The position numbers were made by a program, and so were the translations under genes. Positions 27,776 to 37,018 of a stretch of 64,000 nt of DNA are shown here, in pieces (within the stretch, counting starts at the first letter, position 1; every line of letters begins with the position of its first letter). The stretch is from Paraburkholderia sp. D15 (lineage in GTDB: Bacteria > Pseudomonadota > Gammaproteobacteria > Burkholderiales > Burkholderiaceae). The notes below the pieces were generated by a model. It searched no databases and was not told the origin of the DNA. It was given only the letters and a program-made list of their open reading frames with translations. The stretch spans positions 930,001 to 994,000 of the forward strand of contig NZ_CP110396.1 of assembly GCF_029910215.1 (NCBI RefSeq), in the 5' to 3' direction.

Positions 27776-29335
27776 TCACGCTTCGGCGCCTTGCAGGCGG
27801 AACACGTTGACCACATCGCGCAGCATCTGCGCCTGTTCCTGCATCGACTGCGCGGCGGCCGCGGCCTGCTCGACCATTGCCGCGTTCTGTTGCGTGGTCC
27901 GATCCATCTGCGCGATCGCCACGTTCACCTGTTCGATACCACGGCTCTGTTCGTCGGATGCCGCCGAGATCTCGCTGATGATGTCGGTCACACGCTTCAC
28001 CGCATCGACGAGCGAATGCATCGTGCCGCCTGCTTTCTCCACGAGCGCCTTGCCGTCGTTCACGCGTTCCACCGAGTCCTCGATCAGGCTCTTGATCTCC
28101 TTCGCCGCGTCCGAGCTGCGGCGCGCGAGATTGCGCACTTCGCCCGCCACCACCGCGAAACCGCGTCCTTCCTCGCCCGCGCGCGCCGCCTCGACGGCCG
28201 CGTTCAACGCGAGAATATTGGTCTGAAACGCGATGCTTTCGATCACCGCGATGATGTCGACCACGCGTGCGGAACTCGCCGCGATGTTCTGCATGTTCGC
28301 GACGACTTCCTCGACGACGTGACCGCCGTCGCCCGCGAGCTTCGACGCGTTGAGCGCCATCTGATTCGCCTGCAGCGCGTTGTCCGCGTTCTGCTTCACG
28401 GTCGCGGTCAACTGCTCCATGCTCGCGGCGGTTTCGCCCAATGACGATGCCTGCTCCTCGGTACGCGACGACAGATCGAGATTGCCCGCCGCGATCTGCT
28501 CGGCCGCCACGGTGATCGTTTCGGTGCCGCCGCGAATGCGCCGGATCGTATCGGCGAGCCGGTGCTGCATGCGCTGCATCGCGAACAGCATGCTCTGCTG
28601 ATCCTGCGCGCCGAGCGCGACCGTGCGCGTCAGATCGCCGTCGGCGATGGTTTCCGCCACGTGCGCCGCGTAGGCCGGCTCGCCGCCGAGACTGCGCTTC
28701 ACGTTGCGGATGATCAGCACCAGCGCGATCGTGCTGAAGCTGCCCGTCACGAGGATCGTGAGCAGGTAGCCCAGCAGCGCCTGGTAAAACGCCTTGTTGA
28801 TGTCGTCCACGTACACGCCGGAAATCAGATACCAGTCCCACGCGTCGAAGCGTTTGACGAAACTGATCTTCGGCACGTGTTCGGTTTTGTTCGGCAGCCG
28901 CGCCATATAGTCGACGAAGCCCTGACCTTGCGCCTGCGCCAGCTTGACCATCTCGACGAACAGCAGCTTGCCCTCGGTGTCCGCGTAATGCGAGACGTCC
29001 TTGTTGCGCAGATCGGCCAGCGTGGGATGCATGATCACCACCGGCGTCGCCGTCGTGATGATCATGTAGCCGCTGCCGGGGTAGCGCATGGCGGCAAGAC
29101 GCGCCATTGCCTGTTCTTTTGCCTGATCCAGCGTGAGCTGATGCTGGTCGACCAGCTTCGCGTAATCGGCGACGATTCCGTACGCGCTTTCGACGACGTT
29201 CTGCACCGCCGCCTTGCGATCGGACAGCATCGTGTCGCGCGATTGCCATGCCGCCCAGCCGCCGAGCGACAACAGGCCCAGCCAGGTAATCAGCAGGGCC
29301 AGCCACAGTTTGGTATTCAAGCTAAGTCGGTTCAC
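27776..29335 (-). CDS. Methyl-accepting chemotaxis protein with a single Cache domain
   Basis: A 519-residue chemoreceptor. Membrane helix 1 is near residues 8-28, a periplasmic Cache-type sensor follows ([38 protein letters not shown]), then membrane helix 2, HAMP, and the signalling domain with the hairpin tip [20 protein letters not shown], truncated here to family motif. GTG at 29335 (VNRLSLNTK) is chosen because GGAGAAAACCGC precedes it at good spacing; a longer frame exists but adds a Pro-rich non-family sequence. No C-terminal CheR-docking pentapeptide is seen. Ligand unknown; Cache domains of this kind often bind small carboxylates. Confidence 0.92.
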   Translation of the reverse strand: MNRLSLNTKLWLALLITWLGLLSLGGWAAWQSRDTMLSDRKAAVQNVVESAYGIVADYAKLVDQHQLTLDQAKEQAMARLAAMRYPGSGYMIITTATPVVIMHPTLADLRNKDVSHYADTEGKLLFVEMVKLAQAQGQGFVDYMARLPNKTEHVPKISFVKRFDAWDWYLISGVYVDDINKAFYQALLGYLLTILVTGSFSTIALVLIIRNVKRSLGGEPAYAAHVAETIADGDLTRTVALGAQDQQSMLFAMQRMQHRLADTIRRIRGGTETITVAAEQIAAGNLDLSSRTEEQASSLGETAASMEQLTATVKQNADNALQANQMALNASKLAGDGGHVVEEVVANMQNIAASSARVVDIIAVIESIAFQTNILALNAAVEAARAGEEGRGFAVVAGEVRNLARRSSDAAKEIKSLIEDSVERVNDGKALVEKAGGTMHSLVDAVKRVTDIISEISAASDEQSRGIEQVNVAIAQMDRTTQQNAAMVEQAAAAAQSMQEQAQMLRDVVNVFRLQGAEA

Positions 29336-29587
29336 GCGGTTTTCTCCGTCGCCAGCGATGCGGGGACACTGCCCCGCTGGATGTTCCGCCTCCCCCACGA
29401 CATCACGCGCGGGGGCGCGGGACGGCGGAGAGTCGTCGCTGTATAACGGCATCAAAACGCATAACCTGAATCAGGGAATACGTATAGAGGGTGGGGTTCG
29501 GCGCGTCATGAGCGTGTCATGAAATGCATCGAGAGGCCGGTCGCGACGCCGGTCGTGGACAGTGAGCCAGGCGCCGCGCCGGGCCCG

Positions 29588-30373
29588 CTACGTGAGATTC
29601 AACCCGCCATCGGACAGCAGGATCTCGCCGGTCAGATAGTCGGACGTCACCAGCATCGCCACGGCTTGCGCGATGTCGTCGGGGCTCGCCGCGCGGCGCA
29701 TCGGCGAGCGTTCTTTCCAGAGTTGTTGCGCGTGCGTCCAGCCGGCGGTGAGCGGTGTGTCGACGAGTCCCGGCGCGACCGCGTTCACGCGAATGTCCGG
29801 CGCCAGCGACACCGCCAGCAGACGCGTCATGTGATTCAGCGCGGCCTTGCTCGCGGCGTAGGGAATCGACGCGCCCTTGGGACGCACGCCGGCGTGCGAA
29901 CTCACGTTGACCACGCAACCTGACCGGCCGCGCTGGGCGGCGTCACGCAGCGCCTTTTCCGCCAGCGCGATCAACCGGAACGGCGCGACGACGTTGACCT
30001 CGTGCAGTTCGTGCCAGATGTCCGGCGTCGCGGCAGCGAGGTCCGCGTGCGGAATCACGCGGCTGATGCCTGCGTTGTTCACCAGCACGTCGAGGCGGCC
30101 CCATGCGGCGATCGCGTCATCGATGAGTTTCACGCGCGCGGCGTCGTCGGCGAGATCCGCCTGCACGTAGACGGCGGAGTCGAGCTCGGCCGCGAGCGCG
30201 AGACCTGCCTGCGCGGAACTGCGCGAATGCACGACGACCGAGAAACCGTCCCGCGCCAGGCGACGCGCAACGGCCGCGCCGATGCCCGAAGTCGACCCGG
30301 TGACGAGGGCGACGGGACGTTCGTGGTGCACCGGGGAAGTCGCCGTCGTTGCCGGAGTCATAGGCCGCGTCAT
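29588..30373 (-). CDS. SDR-family oxidoreductase (3-ketoacyl-ACP reductase-like)
   Basis: A 261-residue classical short-chain dehydrogenase with the TGSTSGIG cofactor site, NNAG, the catalytic Ser in NVSSHAG, and the Tyr-x-x-x-Lys pair in PYAASKAAL. It ends with GEILLSDGGLNLT. ATG at 30373 overlaps the stop of the upstream GNAT gene (ATGA), so the two are translationally coupled. A start at 30361 is also possible. Substrate unknown. Confidence 0.88.
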   Translation of the reverse strand: MTRPMTPATTATSPVHHERPVALVTGSTSGIGAAVARRLARDGFSVVVHSRSSAQAGLALAAELDSAVYVQADLADDAARVKLIDDAIAAWGRLDVLVNNAGISRVIPHADLAAATPDIWHELHEVNVVAPFRLIALAEKALRDAAQRGRSGCVVNVSSHAGVRPKGASIPYAASKAALNHMTRLLAVSLAPDIRVNAVAPGLVDTPLTAGWTHAQQLWKERSPMRRAASPDDIAQAVAMLVTSDYLTGEILLSDGGLNLT

Positions 30374-30798
30374 GCCAGATCTTTTCGCATGAACACGCGG
30401 CTGCTGCCGGGTGGATCGCACGGCACTTCGCCGAACACCTGCCAGCCATGTCGCGCGTAGAACTCCGGCGCCTGGAAGTTGATCGTATATAACACCGCGC
30501 CGCGACAGCCGCGTTTGATCGCTTCCGCTTCGGCTTCCGCCAGGATGCGGCTGCCCAAACCGTCGCCGCGCAGCTCCGGCGGAATGAAGAACAGATCGAT
30601 GAAGAGCAAGCCCAGCGACGTTCTGCCGGTCAGGCCGCCGACCACCTTGTCCGTTCCGGCGTTCCTGATCAGCACCGCGAGCGGACGGACATCGTCCACA
30701 CCTGTCTTCTCGATGTTGAACGCGTTGAGGCTGTGCGAGATCGTTTCGATATCGGCGAGCTGCGGCGAGTCGGTCAAACGGATGGAATGATTTGGCAT
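30370..30798 (-). CDS. GNAT-family N-acetyltransferase
   Basis: A 142-residue acetyltransferase. The strand LLFIDLFFIPPELRGDGLGSR carries the acetyl-CoA binding loop (R-G-D-G-L-G-S-R), followed by AEAEAIKRGCRGAVLYT and the PEFYARHGWQVFGEVP end that is typical of GNATs. ATG at 30816 is an alternative start; neither has a strong ribosome binding site. It is coupled to the SDR gene by a 4-bp overlap. Substrate unknown. Confidence 0.82.
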   Translation of the reverse strand: MPNHSIRLTDSPQLADIETISHSLNAFNIEKTGVDDVRPLAVLIRNAGTDKVVGGLTGRTSLGLLFIDLFFIPPELRGDGLGSRILAEAEAEAIKRGCRGAVLYTINFQAPEFYARHGWQVFGEVPCDPPGSSRVFMRKDLA

Positions 30799-30919
30799 GG
30801 GGCGCGGATAGATCATGTCGATCGAAGTGCGGGGGAACGGCGAATGTAGCCGGTTTGCCGGTCGCTCACAAGATCGGCCACCGCTCGTCACTCACGGCTC
30901 GGCCCTCACCACGCACCGC

Positions 30920-32173
30920 TCACCCGCCGCGCCGCCGCATCCACTGATTCAATCCCGCACACATCACCAGCAGCGCCGCCGTGACGAAGAACACCGCGCG
31001 CAAACCGACCAGCGCGCCGATCTGTCCGCCGATCAACGGACCCACCACCTGTCCGCTGAATTGCGCGGATTGCAGATAGCCGAGGATCGTGCCCGAGTTG
31101 TGCTCGTCGACCGAATGACGCACCAGTTTCGCGATCGACGGCAACAGGCCCGCGATCGTCATGCCCATGATTGCGCGCAGCACCGCGAGTTGCCACCAAT
31201 GCGTGACGAACGCCTGCGGCAGCATCGCGAGCGCGGTCGCGATCAGGCAACCGACAATCACGTTCCAGCTGCCCACGCGATCCGCGAGCGCGCCGAGCCT
31301 GGGCGCGGTCAGCATGCTGCCGAATGCCGAGCACGCCATCACGATGCCGGCGACGCGCGCGAGTTCCGCATGCGGCACGCCGAGGCTGCCGATATACACG
31401 GTGATGATCGGCTCGATCGACATATTCGCGAGCAGCACCATCATCGCCGTGACGAGCAGCGCGGGAATCACCGCGCGATTCGGCTTCGCGTCTGTTGCGC
31501 CCTTCGCGGCCGCCGACGCTTTCGCGTCCACGTTGCGGTCGAAATCCTCGCGCACCAGCGCGATCGTCGCGACCGCCGCGACTGCGATCATCGCGCCGCC
31601 GACGAAGAACGTGCCGCGAATGCCGACCCACGTCGGCAGAAAACCGCCCACCAGCGGCCCGATCAGATTGCCGGCCAACGCGCCGGTGGACAGCACGCCG
31701 AGCGCCCAGCCAGCCCGCTCGCGTGGCGCCTGCGTGCCGATCATCACGATCGACGCGGAGGCGTAACCGCCGATCAAGCCCGCCGCGAGCCGCAGCAGAA
31801 CGAGTTCTGTCACGTTGTGAGCCAATCCGATCAGGGACATGACGACGGCCATGCCGATCGCCGCCCGCACCAGCATCGGCTTGCGGCCGAAGCGCGTGGC
31901 CAGACGTCCCCACACCGGCGCGGTGATCGCGGTGCCGAAGAACGTCGCGCCGAATGCGACGCCCGACCATTGCACGATCGCGCCCGGCGAACGCACGCCG
32001 AGTTGTTCGACATAGAGCGGTAAGAACGGCAGCAGCATGCTCAGGCTCACCAGCGTCGTGAACGAACCGAACACGCACACCGCGAGGTTGCGCCGCCAGA
32101 AAGCGTCATTGCGCGCGACGTAGCTGCGCGGGTCCGGCGGCGGCGAAGCGAGCGCGTGGGCAGGAAGGGACAT
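30920..32173 (-). CDS. MFS multidrug-type efflux transporter
   Basis: A 417-residue major facilitator with about 12 membrane segments. The APVWGRLATRFGRKPMLV motif A lies after helix 2 and a second RLGALADRVG version lies in the C-terminal half. The sequence fits the TCR/MdtG-like drug:proton antiporter group. ATG at 32173 is chosen because GAGGAACGCAGC lies in front of it, although in-frame ATGs at 32197 and 32224 exist. It is divergent from the DeoR gene at 32379 but a functional tie is not expected. Confidence 0.85.
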   Translation of the reverse strand: MSLPAHALASPPPDPRSYVARNDAFWRRNLAVCVFGSFTTLVSLSMLLPFLPLYVEQLGVRSPGAIVQWSGVAFGATFFGTAITAPVWGRLATRFGRKPMLVRAAIGMAVVMSLIGLAHNVTELVLLRLAAGLIGGYASASIVMIGTQAPRERAGWALGVLSTGALAGNLIGPLVGGFLPTWVGIRGTFFVGGAMIAVAAVATIALVREDFDRNVDAKASAAAKGATDAKPNRAVIPALLVTAMMVLLANMSIEPIITVYIGSLGVPHAELARVAGIVMACSAFGSMLTAPRLGALADRVGSWNVIVGCLIATALAMLPQAFVTHWWQLAVLRAIMGMTIAGLLPSIAKLVRHSVDEHNSGTILGYLQSAQFSGQVVGPLIGGQIGALVGLRAVFFVTAALLVMCAGLNQWMRRRGG

Positions 32174-32378
32174 GCTGCGTTCCTCGACATGATTCATCTG
32201 TCGAGAATACGCAGTACCGCGCATCCTTGAAAATGAATTTATCTGAACGGAATAATCTGCTTCGCTGATAAGGCCGAAAAGCCCTTTAAATCCCGCGATT
32301 TCGCAGCGTCCTTGTTATAATTCTCCCATCCATTCGTACAAAACATAACGACCTCCCACATCGCGCGACAGGATCCTT

Positions 32379-33104
32379 ATGCTGAAACCCGAACGCCTTC
32401 GCGCCCTTGCCGATGCTCTCGCCAAACAGAACGTCATGCGCCTGCGCGACGCCGCGAGTCTGTTGAACGTTTCGGAAATGACGGTGCGGCGCGATATCGC
32501 CGGCAGTCCAGAACGCTTCACTTATCTGGGCGGTTACATCGTCAGCGCGACGGACGTGCCGAACAACGCCGGCTATTCGCTCGAGGAAGAGAAAGACCAT
32601 TTCGCGCAGGCCAAGGCCGAGGCGTCCGCCATTGCGGCGGGGCTGATCGGCGACAACGAAACCTTGTTCATCGATTGCGGCACGACGCTCACCACGCTGG
32701 CGCGGCTGATTCCGCTCGAACGCCACGTCACGGTGGTCTGTTATTCGCTGAACGTCGCGGAGATTTTGCGGCGCAAGCCCAACGTGCGGATGATTCTGCT
32801 GGGCGGCGTGTATATCCCTTCATCGGATTCGTTTGCCGGCGAAGAGAGTCTGGAGGTGCTGCGCCGCATGGGCATCAACAAGGCCTTCATTTCGGCCGGC
32901 GGCGTGGATACCGCGCGCGGCGTCACCTGCTGGAATTTTCACGAAGTCGCGCTCAAGCAGGCCGCCATGGCCAGCGCGGTGGAGCGGCATCTGGTGGTGG
33001 ACAGGAGCAAGTTCGGCGTGGTGAAGGCGGTGCGCTTCTCGCAGGTCGACGACTTCGATTCGATCATCACCGAGGCGGGCCAGACGCCGAGGAAAAGGAA
33101 GTGA
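32379..33104 (+). CDS. DeoR-family transcriptional regulator of the pentose locus
   Basis: A 241-residue DeoR regulator. The N-terminal HTH is RLRDAASLLNVSEMTVRRDI, and the sugar-phosphate domain has the FIDCGTTLTTLARLIP, CYSLNVAEIL, LGGVYIPSSDSFAG and VDRSKFG motifs. Such proteins usually repress sugar operons and are released by a phosphorylated sugar. It is convergent with the seven-gene operon that carries deoC, the ALDH and a ribokinase, for which it is the natural candidate regulator. Confidence 0.9.
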   Translation: MLKPERLRALADALAKQNVMRLRDAASLLNVSEMTVRRDIAGSPERFTYLGGYIVSATDVPNNAGYSLEEEKDHFAQAKAEASAIAAGLIGDNETLFIDCGTTLTTLARLIPLERHVTVVCYSLNVAEILRRKPNVRMILLGGVYIPSSDSFAGEESLEVLRRMGINKAFISAGGVDTARGVTCWNFHEVALKQAAMASAVERHLVVDRSKFGVVKAVRFSQVDDFDSIITEAGQTPRKRK

Positions 33105-33116
33105 AGCAGTGGAAGT

Positions 33117-33148
33117 GAAGCTGCGCGCCTGAAACGGCCCGCAGCTTC
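33117..33148. terminator. Hairpin between convergent deoR and permease genes
   Basis: GAAGCTGCG (33117-33125) pairs perfectly with CGCAGCTTC (33140-33148) over a 14-base loop, in the 56 bp between two convergent stop codons. A bidirectional terminator is likely although there is no long T run. Confidence 0.6.
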
Positions 33149-33160
33149 CACGCCGGAATT

Positions 33161-34219
33161 TCAGCGCTTGCGCTGCAGCGCGAACAGCGTCCCGGCAATC
33201 AGAATGAACGCGCCGATAATCACTTTCTGCCAGGTGCTCGGCACGCCCACCAGAATCAGCACGTTGTTGATCAAGGTCACGAGCACCACGCCAAGCAGCG
33301 TGCCCGCCACCGTCCCCGTGCCGCCCGTAATGCGCGCGCCGCCCAGAATCACCGCCGCGATCACGTCGAGTTCCGAACCCACCAGATCGAACGGATTCGC
33401 GAGCCGGTTATTCGACACGTGCAGAATGCCCGCGATGCCGGCCAGCATGCCAGTATAGCCGAACACGAACAGATGGATCGCGCGCAGGTTGTAGCCGAGC
33501 CGCTCGGCGATCGCGAGACTGCCGCCCATCGCGTAGACGCCGCGGCCCATCATCGTGCGATTCAGCAGCCACCATGTGACCAGCGCGGCCAGCACCAGCG
33601 CCAGTACCGAGACCGGCAGCACCGCGCGCAGGCCATCCGCCGTGTGATAGAAAACGAGCGGAATGCGGCCGAAGCGATCCATGCTGTGCGGAATGTTCAT
33701 GAAGAACGACGTGCCGATAAAAGTCAGCAACAGTCCACGATACAGATACTGCGTGCCGATCGTGACGATCAGCGAAGGCGCTTTCAGCCGATGCACCAGC
33801 AAGCCGTTGATCACGCCGAGAATCACGCCGCCGAGCGCGCCGGTGATCAGGATCAGCGCGAACGGCGCATCCGGCCACCACGCGAACACCGCCTTCGTGA
33901 TGCCGTACATGGTCAGCGCGCCGATCGCGGTGAACGATACGTCGATGCCGCCGGAGGCCAGCACGACCAGCGTGCCCAGCGCGAACAGCGACATCGTGGT
34001 GGCGGAATGCAGCAGATCGAACAGCGTCGCCAGTTGAAAGAAGCGCGGATTGATCGCGCCGACGATCAGGCACGTCACCGCGATCAATGCGACAGTGAAC
34101 CATTCGGGATTGCGCGCAAGCTTCGCCCGCAAGCTCGGCGGCTTGACCTCGGGCGCGACTTCGACGACGGTCGGTGTAGTCATGGTCTGCTTCATGCGCG
34201 AATCGATGCGCGAGTTCAT
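33161..34219 (-). CDS. Sugar ABC transporter permease (second permease of importer 1)
   Basis: A 352-residue RbsC/RhaQ/LsrD-type permease with 8-10 membrane segments, the GTLVVLASGGIDVSFTAIGAL segment of the family and a conserved GSELDVIAAVILGGARITGG loop that contacts the ATPase. It is the last gene of the leftward operon. ATG at 34219 has AAAGGA upstream; ATGs at 34195 and 34183 are alternatives. With the permease at 37019 it should form a heterodimer, as in the rhamnose and AI-2 importers. Confidence 0.9.
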   Translation of the reverse strand: MNSRIDSRMKQTMTTPTVVEVAPEVKPPSLRAKLARNPEWFTVALIAVTCLIVGAINPRFFQLATLFDLLHSATTMSLFALGTLVVLASGGIDVSFTAIGALTMYGITKAVFAWWPDAPFALILITGALGGVILGVINGLLVHRLKAPSLIVTIGTQYLYRGLLLTFIGTSFFMNIPHSMDRFGRIPLVFYHTADGLRAVLPVSVLALVLAALVTWWLLNRTMMGRGVYAMGGSLAIAERLGYNLRAIHLFVFGYTGMLAGIAGILHVSNNRLANPFDLVGSELDVIAAVILGGARITGGTGTVAGTLLGVVLVTLINNVLILVGVPSTWQKVIIGAFILIAGTLFALQRKR

Positions 34220-34233
34220 GGGTGGGACGTCCT

Positions 34234-35784
34234 TTATGCAGCTTCCGACAGCAACGCGTGGTACAGATCGGCTTCGTTCAACGTATCGGCCGCGTATTCG
34301 TCCGCCACGCGGCCTTTCTTCATCATCAGAATCCGATCGCAGTTCTGCAGCAGTTCGGGCAGATCGTCGCTGATCAGAATGATGCCGATGCCTTGCTGCG
34401 ACAGCCGCTGCATGATCCGGTAGATGATGTCCTTCGAACCGACATCGACACCGACCGTCGGCCCATGCAGGATCAGCACGCGCGGATCGATCGCCAGCCA
34501 GCGGCCGATCAGCACGCGCTGCTGGTTGCCGCCCGACAACGACTGCACCGCCTTGTCGACGCCCGGCGTGGCAATCTGCAAATCCTTCACCGTCTGCTCC
34601 GCGAGCGCGTTCGCGCGCGTGCGGTCGATCTGGCCGAAGCGGTCGCGCAGACTGCCGATCATCGCGGTGATCAGGTTGTCGCGAATCGGCTTGTCGAGAA
34701 ACAGCCCTTCGTTCAGGCGGTCTTCCGGCACATAGCCGATGCGATGACGTTTCGCGTCCGACGGCGTGCGCAGCGCAATGGCCTTGCCGTCGAGCACGAT
34801 CTGCCCCGCCTGCGCGGGCGCCACGCCCGCCAACGCACGCGCGAGTTCGTTGCGCCCCGAATCGAGCAGGCCGGTCACGCCGAGAATTTCGCCGGCATGC
34901 AGCGTGAACGACACCTCGTTGAACTGGCCGCCGCGCGAGAGACCGCGCACGTCGAGCACGACTTCGTTGCCGACCTTGCCTTCGCGATAACGCTCGGTGG
35001 ACAGATGGCGGCCCGTCATCAACTCGCTGATCTGTGCCTTCGTGAAGTCCGCGATCGCGCCCTGTGCCATGGTCTGTCCATCGCGCAGCACGATCACCTC
35101 GCCGCCGATCGCATAGCACTCGTCGAGCTTGTGACTGACGAACAGCACGGTCACGCCCTGCGCGCGCAGATTGGCGAGTACGGCGATCAGATTGTCGACT
35201 TCCTTCTGCGTGAGCGACGTGGTCGGCTCGTCCATGATGACGAACTTCGCCTCGCTGGCGATCGCGCGTGCAATCGCCACCAGTTGCCGCGTCGCGAGCG
35301 GTAGTTGCTCGATCAGCGTCGCCTGGAATTCGGCGTCGCCGGGCAGACCGACCGCTTCGAGCGCGCGCGCCGCCGTGCGCGCGAGCGCGTGGCGGTCGAA
35401 GGTGCGGGCGAGCTTGCCGGCATGGCCCGCCAGTTCGGCCGTCAACGCGACGTTTTCCGCGACGCTCATGTTCGGCAGCAAGGACAGGTCCTGATAAACG
35501 GTCTCGATGCCGGCCGCGAGCGATTCCAGCGCCGAGAGTCGCGCGTGGCGCACGCCCTCGATCACGAGTTCACCCTCGTCGGGCGGCTGCGCACCCGAGA
35601 TGATCTTGATCAGCGTGCTCTTGCCGCAGCCGTTTTCGCCGAGCAGGTGATAGATGCGTCCGCGCTCGAACGACAGGCTCACGCCACGCAGCGCGTGTAC
35701 GCCGGTGAAACGCTTGTGCACGCCAACCACCTGGAGAAACGGCTGCGTGATGTCGTTGCGCGGAGTCGGGACTTCCTGATTCAT
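34234..35784 (-). CDS. Sugar ABC transporter duplicated ATP-binding protein, second site degenerate
   Basis: A 516-residue protein of the RbsA/MglA/RhaT-type with two nucleotide-binding domains. The first has GENGCGKST (Walker A), the ATRQLVAIARAIA signature region and the VIMDEPTTSL Walker B. The second has the usual replaced Walker A (GLLDSGRNEL) and an intact SGGNQQRV signature, but its Walker B reads LILHGPTVGVD where Asp-Glu is normal, so both acidic residues are lost. The first domain may supply the hydrolysis. It lies between the binding-protein gene and the last permease gene. Confidence 0.9.
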   Translation of the reverse strand: MNQEVPTPRNDITQPFLQVVGVHKRFTGVHALRGVSLSFERGRIYHLLGENGCGKSTLIKIISGAQPPDEGELVIEGVRHARLSALESLAAGIETVYQDLSLLPNMSVAENVALTAELAGHAGKLARTFDRHALARTAARALEAVGLPGDAEFQATLIEQLPLATRQLVAIARAIASEAKFVIMDEPTTSLTQKEVDNLIAVLANLRAQGVTVLFVSHKLDECYAIGGEVIVLRDGQTMAQGAIADFTKAQISELMTGRHLSTERYREGKVGNEVVLDVRGLSRGGQFNEVSFTLHAGEILGVTGLLDSGRNELARALAGVAPAQAGQIVLDGKAIALRTPSDAKRHRIGYVPEDRLNEGLFLDKPIRDNLITAMIGSLRDRFGQIDRTRANALAEQTVKDLQIATPGVDKAVQSLSGGNQQRVLIGRWLAIDPRVLILHGPTVGVDVGSKDIIYRIMQRLSQQGIGIILISDDLPELLQNCDRILMMKKGRVADEYAADTLNEADLYHALLSEAA

Positions 35785-35911
35785 GGTAGCGATTCGTCGT
35801 GACGTGAAGCCTGTTTCCGGCGTGCCCGCGAGAGCGAGGGCACGCACCGGACGAAGCCCTCCGGTGAGGACTTCGTCGCACATCCAGCAACCTGCCGTTC
35901 CATTTCCAACG

Positions 35912-36916
35912 TTAGAACGGATACTGCTTGTAGTTAGACTTGTCGACGTTCACCCAGCCCTGGCCGCGCACGATGATTCCCTTGCCCGGTCCCTTCTCGA
36001 CCGTCACCTTCGTGTAGCCCGGCAAGCCGAGATCGGCGCCGTTCTCGACCGTCTTGCCGGCGATCAGCATCTGCGCGATCTTGTTCATCGCGATACCGGC
36101 CAGCTTCGGGTCCCAGAACGCGATACCGTTGATCGCGCCGCTTTCGAGGAATTTGCCTGCCTCGGTCGGCAGGCCCGTGCCGTACACGCAGATCTTGCCC
36201 TGCATGCCGGCCTCTTCGACCGCGCGGCCAATACCGATCACGTCCAGCGACGACGAGCCCTGGAAGCCCTTCAGGTCCGGATGCTTGCGCAGCACTTCCT
36301 TCGCGACTTCGTACGCGCGCTCGCCGTCGTTATTGGTTTCGAGTTTCGGCTCGACCAGATCCATCTTCGGATACTTGGCCTTCGCATTGCCGATGCCGCC
36401 GTCCGCCCATTGCACCTGCGAACGGCTGCCGAGCGAGCCGACCAGCACCGCCCACTTGCCTTCGTCATGCATGCAGCCGGCGAGCCGTTCGTTCAGGCCC
36501 GCGCCGTAGGCGGTGTTGTCGAACGCCTCGATGTCGACCATCGTGTTCTTCTCGTTGTCCGCTTCGTGCGTCACGACCTTGATGCCGCGATCCATCGCTT
36601 TCTTCAACGCGGGTTCGAGCGTCGGCGGATCGTAGGGCACCACGGCGATCGCCGTGACCTTCTTCGCGATCAGGTCTTCGATGATCTTGAGCTGCTGCGC
36701 CGCATCCGCGCGGCCCGGTCCGGTCTGATACGCGGTCACGCCGGGATTGTCTTTGGCGAATTGCTTGACGCCGTCGTCCATGCGGTTGAACCAGTTGATG
36801 CCCGTCACCTTGACGACCGTGACGATCGTCACGTTGGTCGCTGCCTGCGCCGCGGCGATCACGCCCACCGCAATCGATGCCGCCGCGAGCGCGGCGCCCA
36901 GTCGAGTCAGTTTCAT
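35912..36916 (-). CDS. Sugar ABC transporter periplasmic binding protein (importer 1)
   Basis: A 334-residue precursor with a signal peptide ending AAAQA before ATNVTIVTVVKVTG. The mature part is a type-I periplasmic sugar-binding fold of the RhaS/LsrB group: FNRMDDGVKQFAKDNPGV, IAVVPYDPPTLEP, and VTHEADNEKNTMVDIEAFDN near the ligand cleft. The ribosome binding site AAGGAGA lies before ATG at 36916. It feeds the permease pair at 33161 and 37019. A deoxy-sugar ligand is suggested by the operon and by the group. Confidence 0.9.
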   Translation of the reverse strand: MKLTRLGAALAAASIAVGVIAAAQAATNVTIVTVVKVTGINWFNRMDDGVKQFAKDNPGVTAYQTGPGRADAAQQLKIIEDLIAKKVTAIAVVPYDPPTLEPALKKAMDRGIKVVTHEADNEKNTMVDIEAFDNTAYGAGLNERLAGCMHDEGKWAVLVGSLGSRSQVQWADGGIGNAKAKYPKMDLVEPKLETNNDGERAYEVAKEVLRKHPDLKGFQGSSSLDVIGIGRAVEEAGMQGKICVYGTGLPTEAGKFLESGAINGIAFWDPKLAGIAMNKIAQMLIAGKTVENGADLGLPGYTKVTVEKGPGKGIIVRGQGWVNVDKSNYKQYPF

Positions 36917-37018
36917 GCCAGTCTCCTTTGTTCGTTCGAGGTCGCCCACTTAAGCGTGACGGACAGCCAGGGCTCGTTGTCCGCTGAGTACTGAAACCGT
37001 GATACGTGACCAGATTCG

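Noticed and set aside
29336..29520. A possible flagellar-type (sigma-28) promoter before the chemoreceptor gene, from GCCGTTAT on the minus strand
   Set aside because: The -10 element is only a partial match and no TAAA lies at the required distance upstream.
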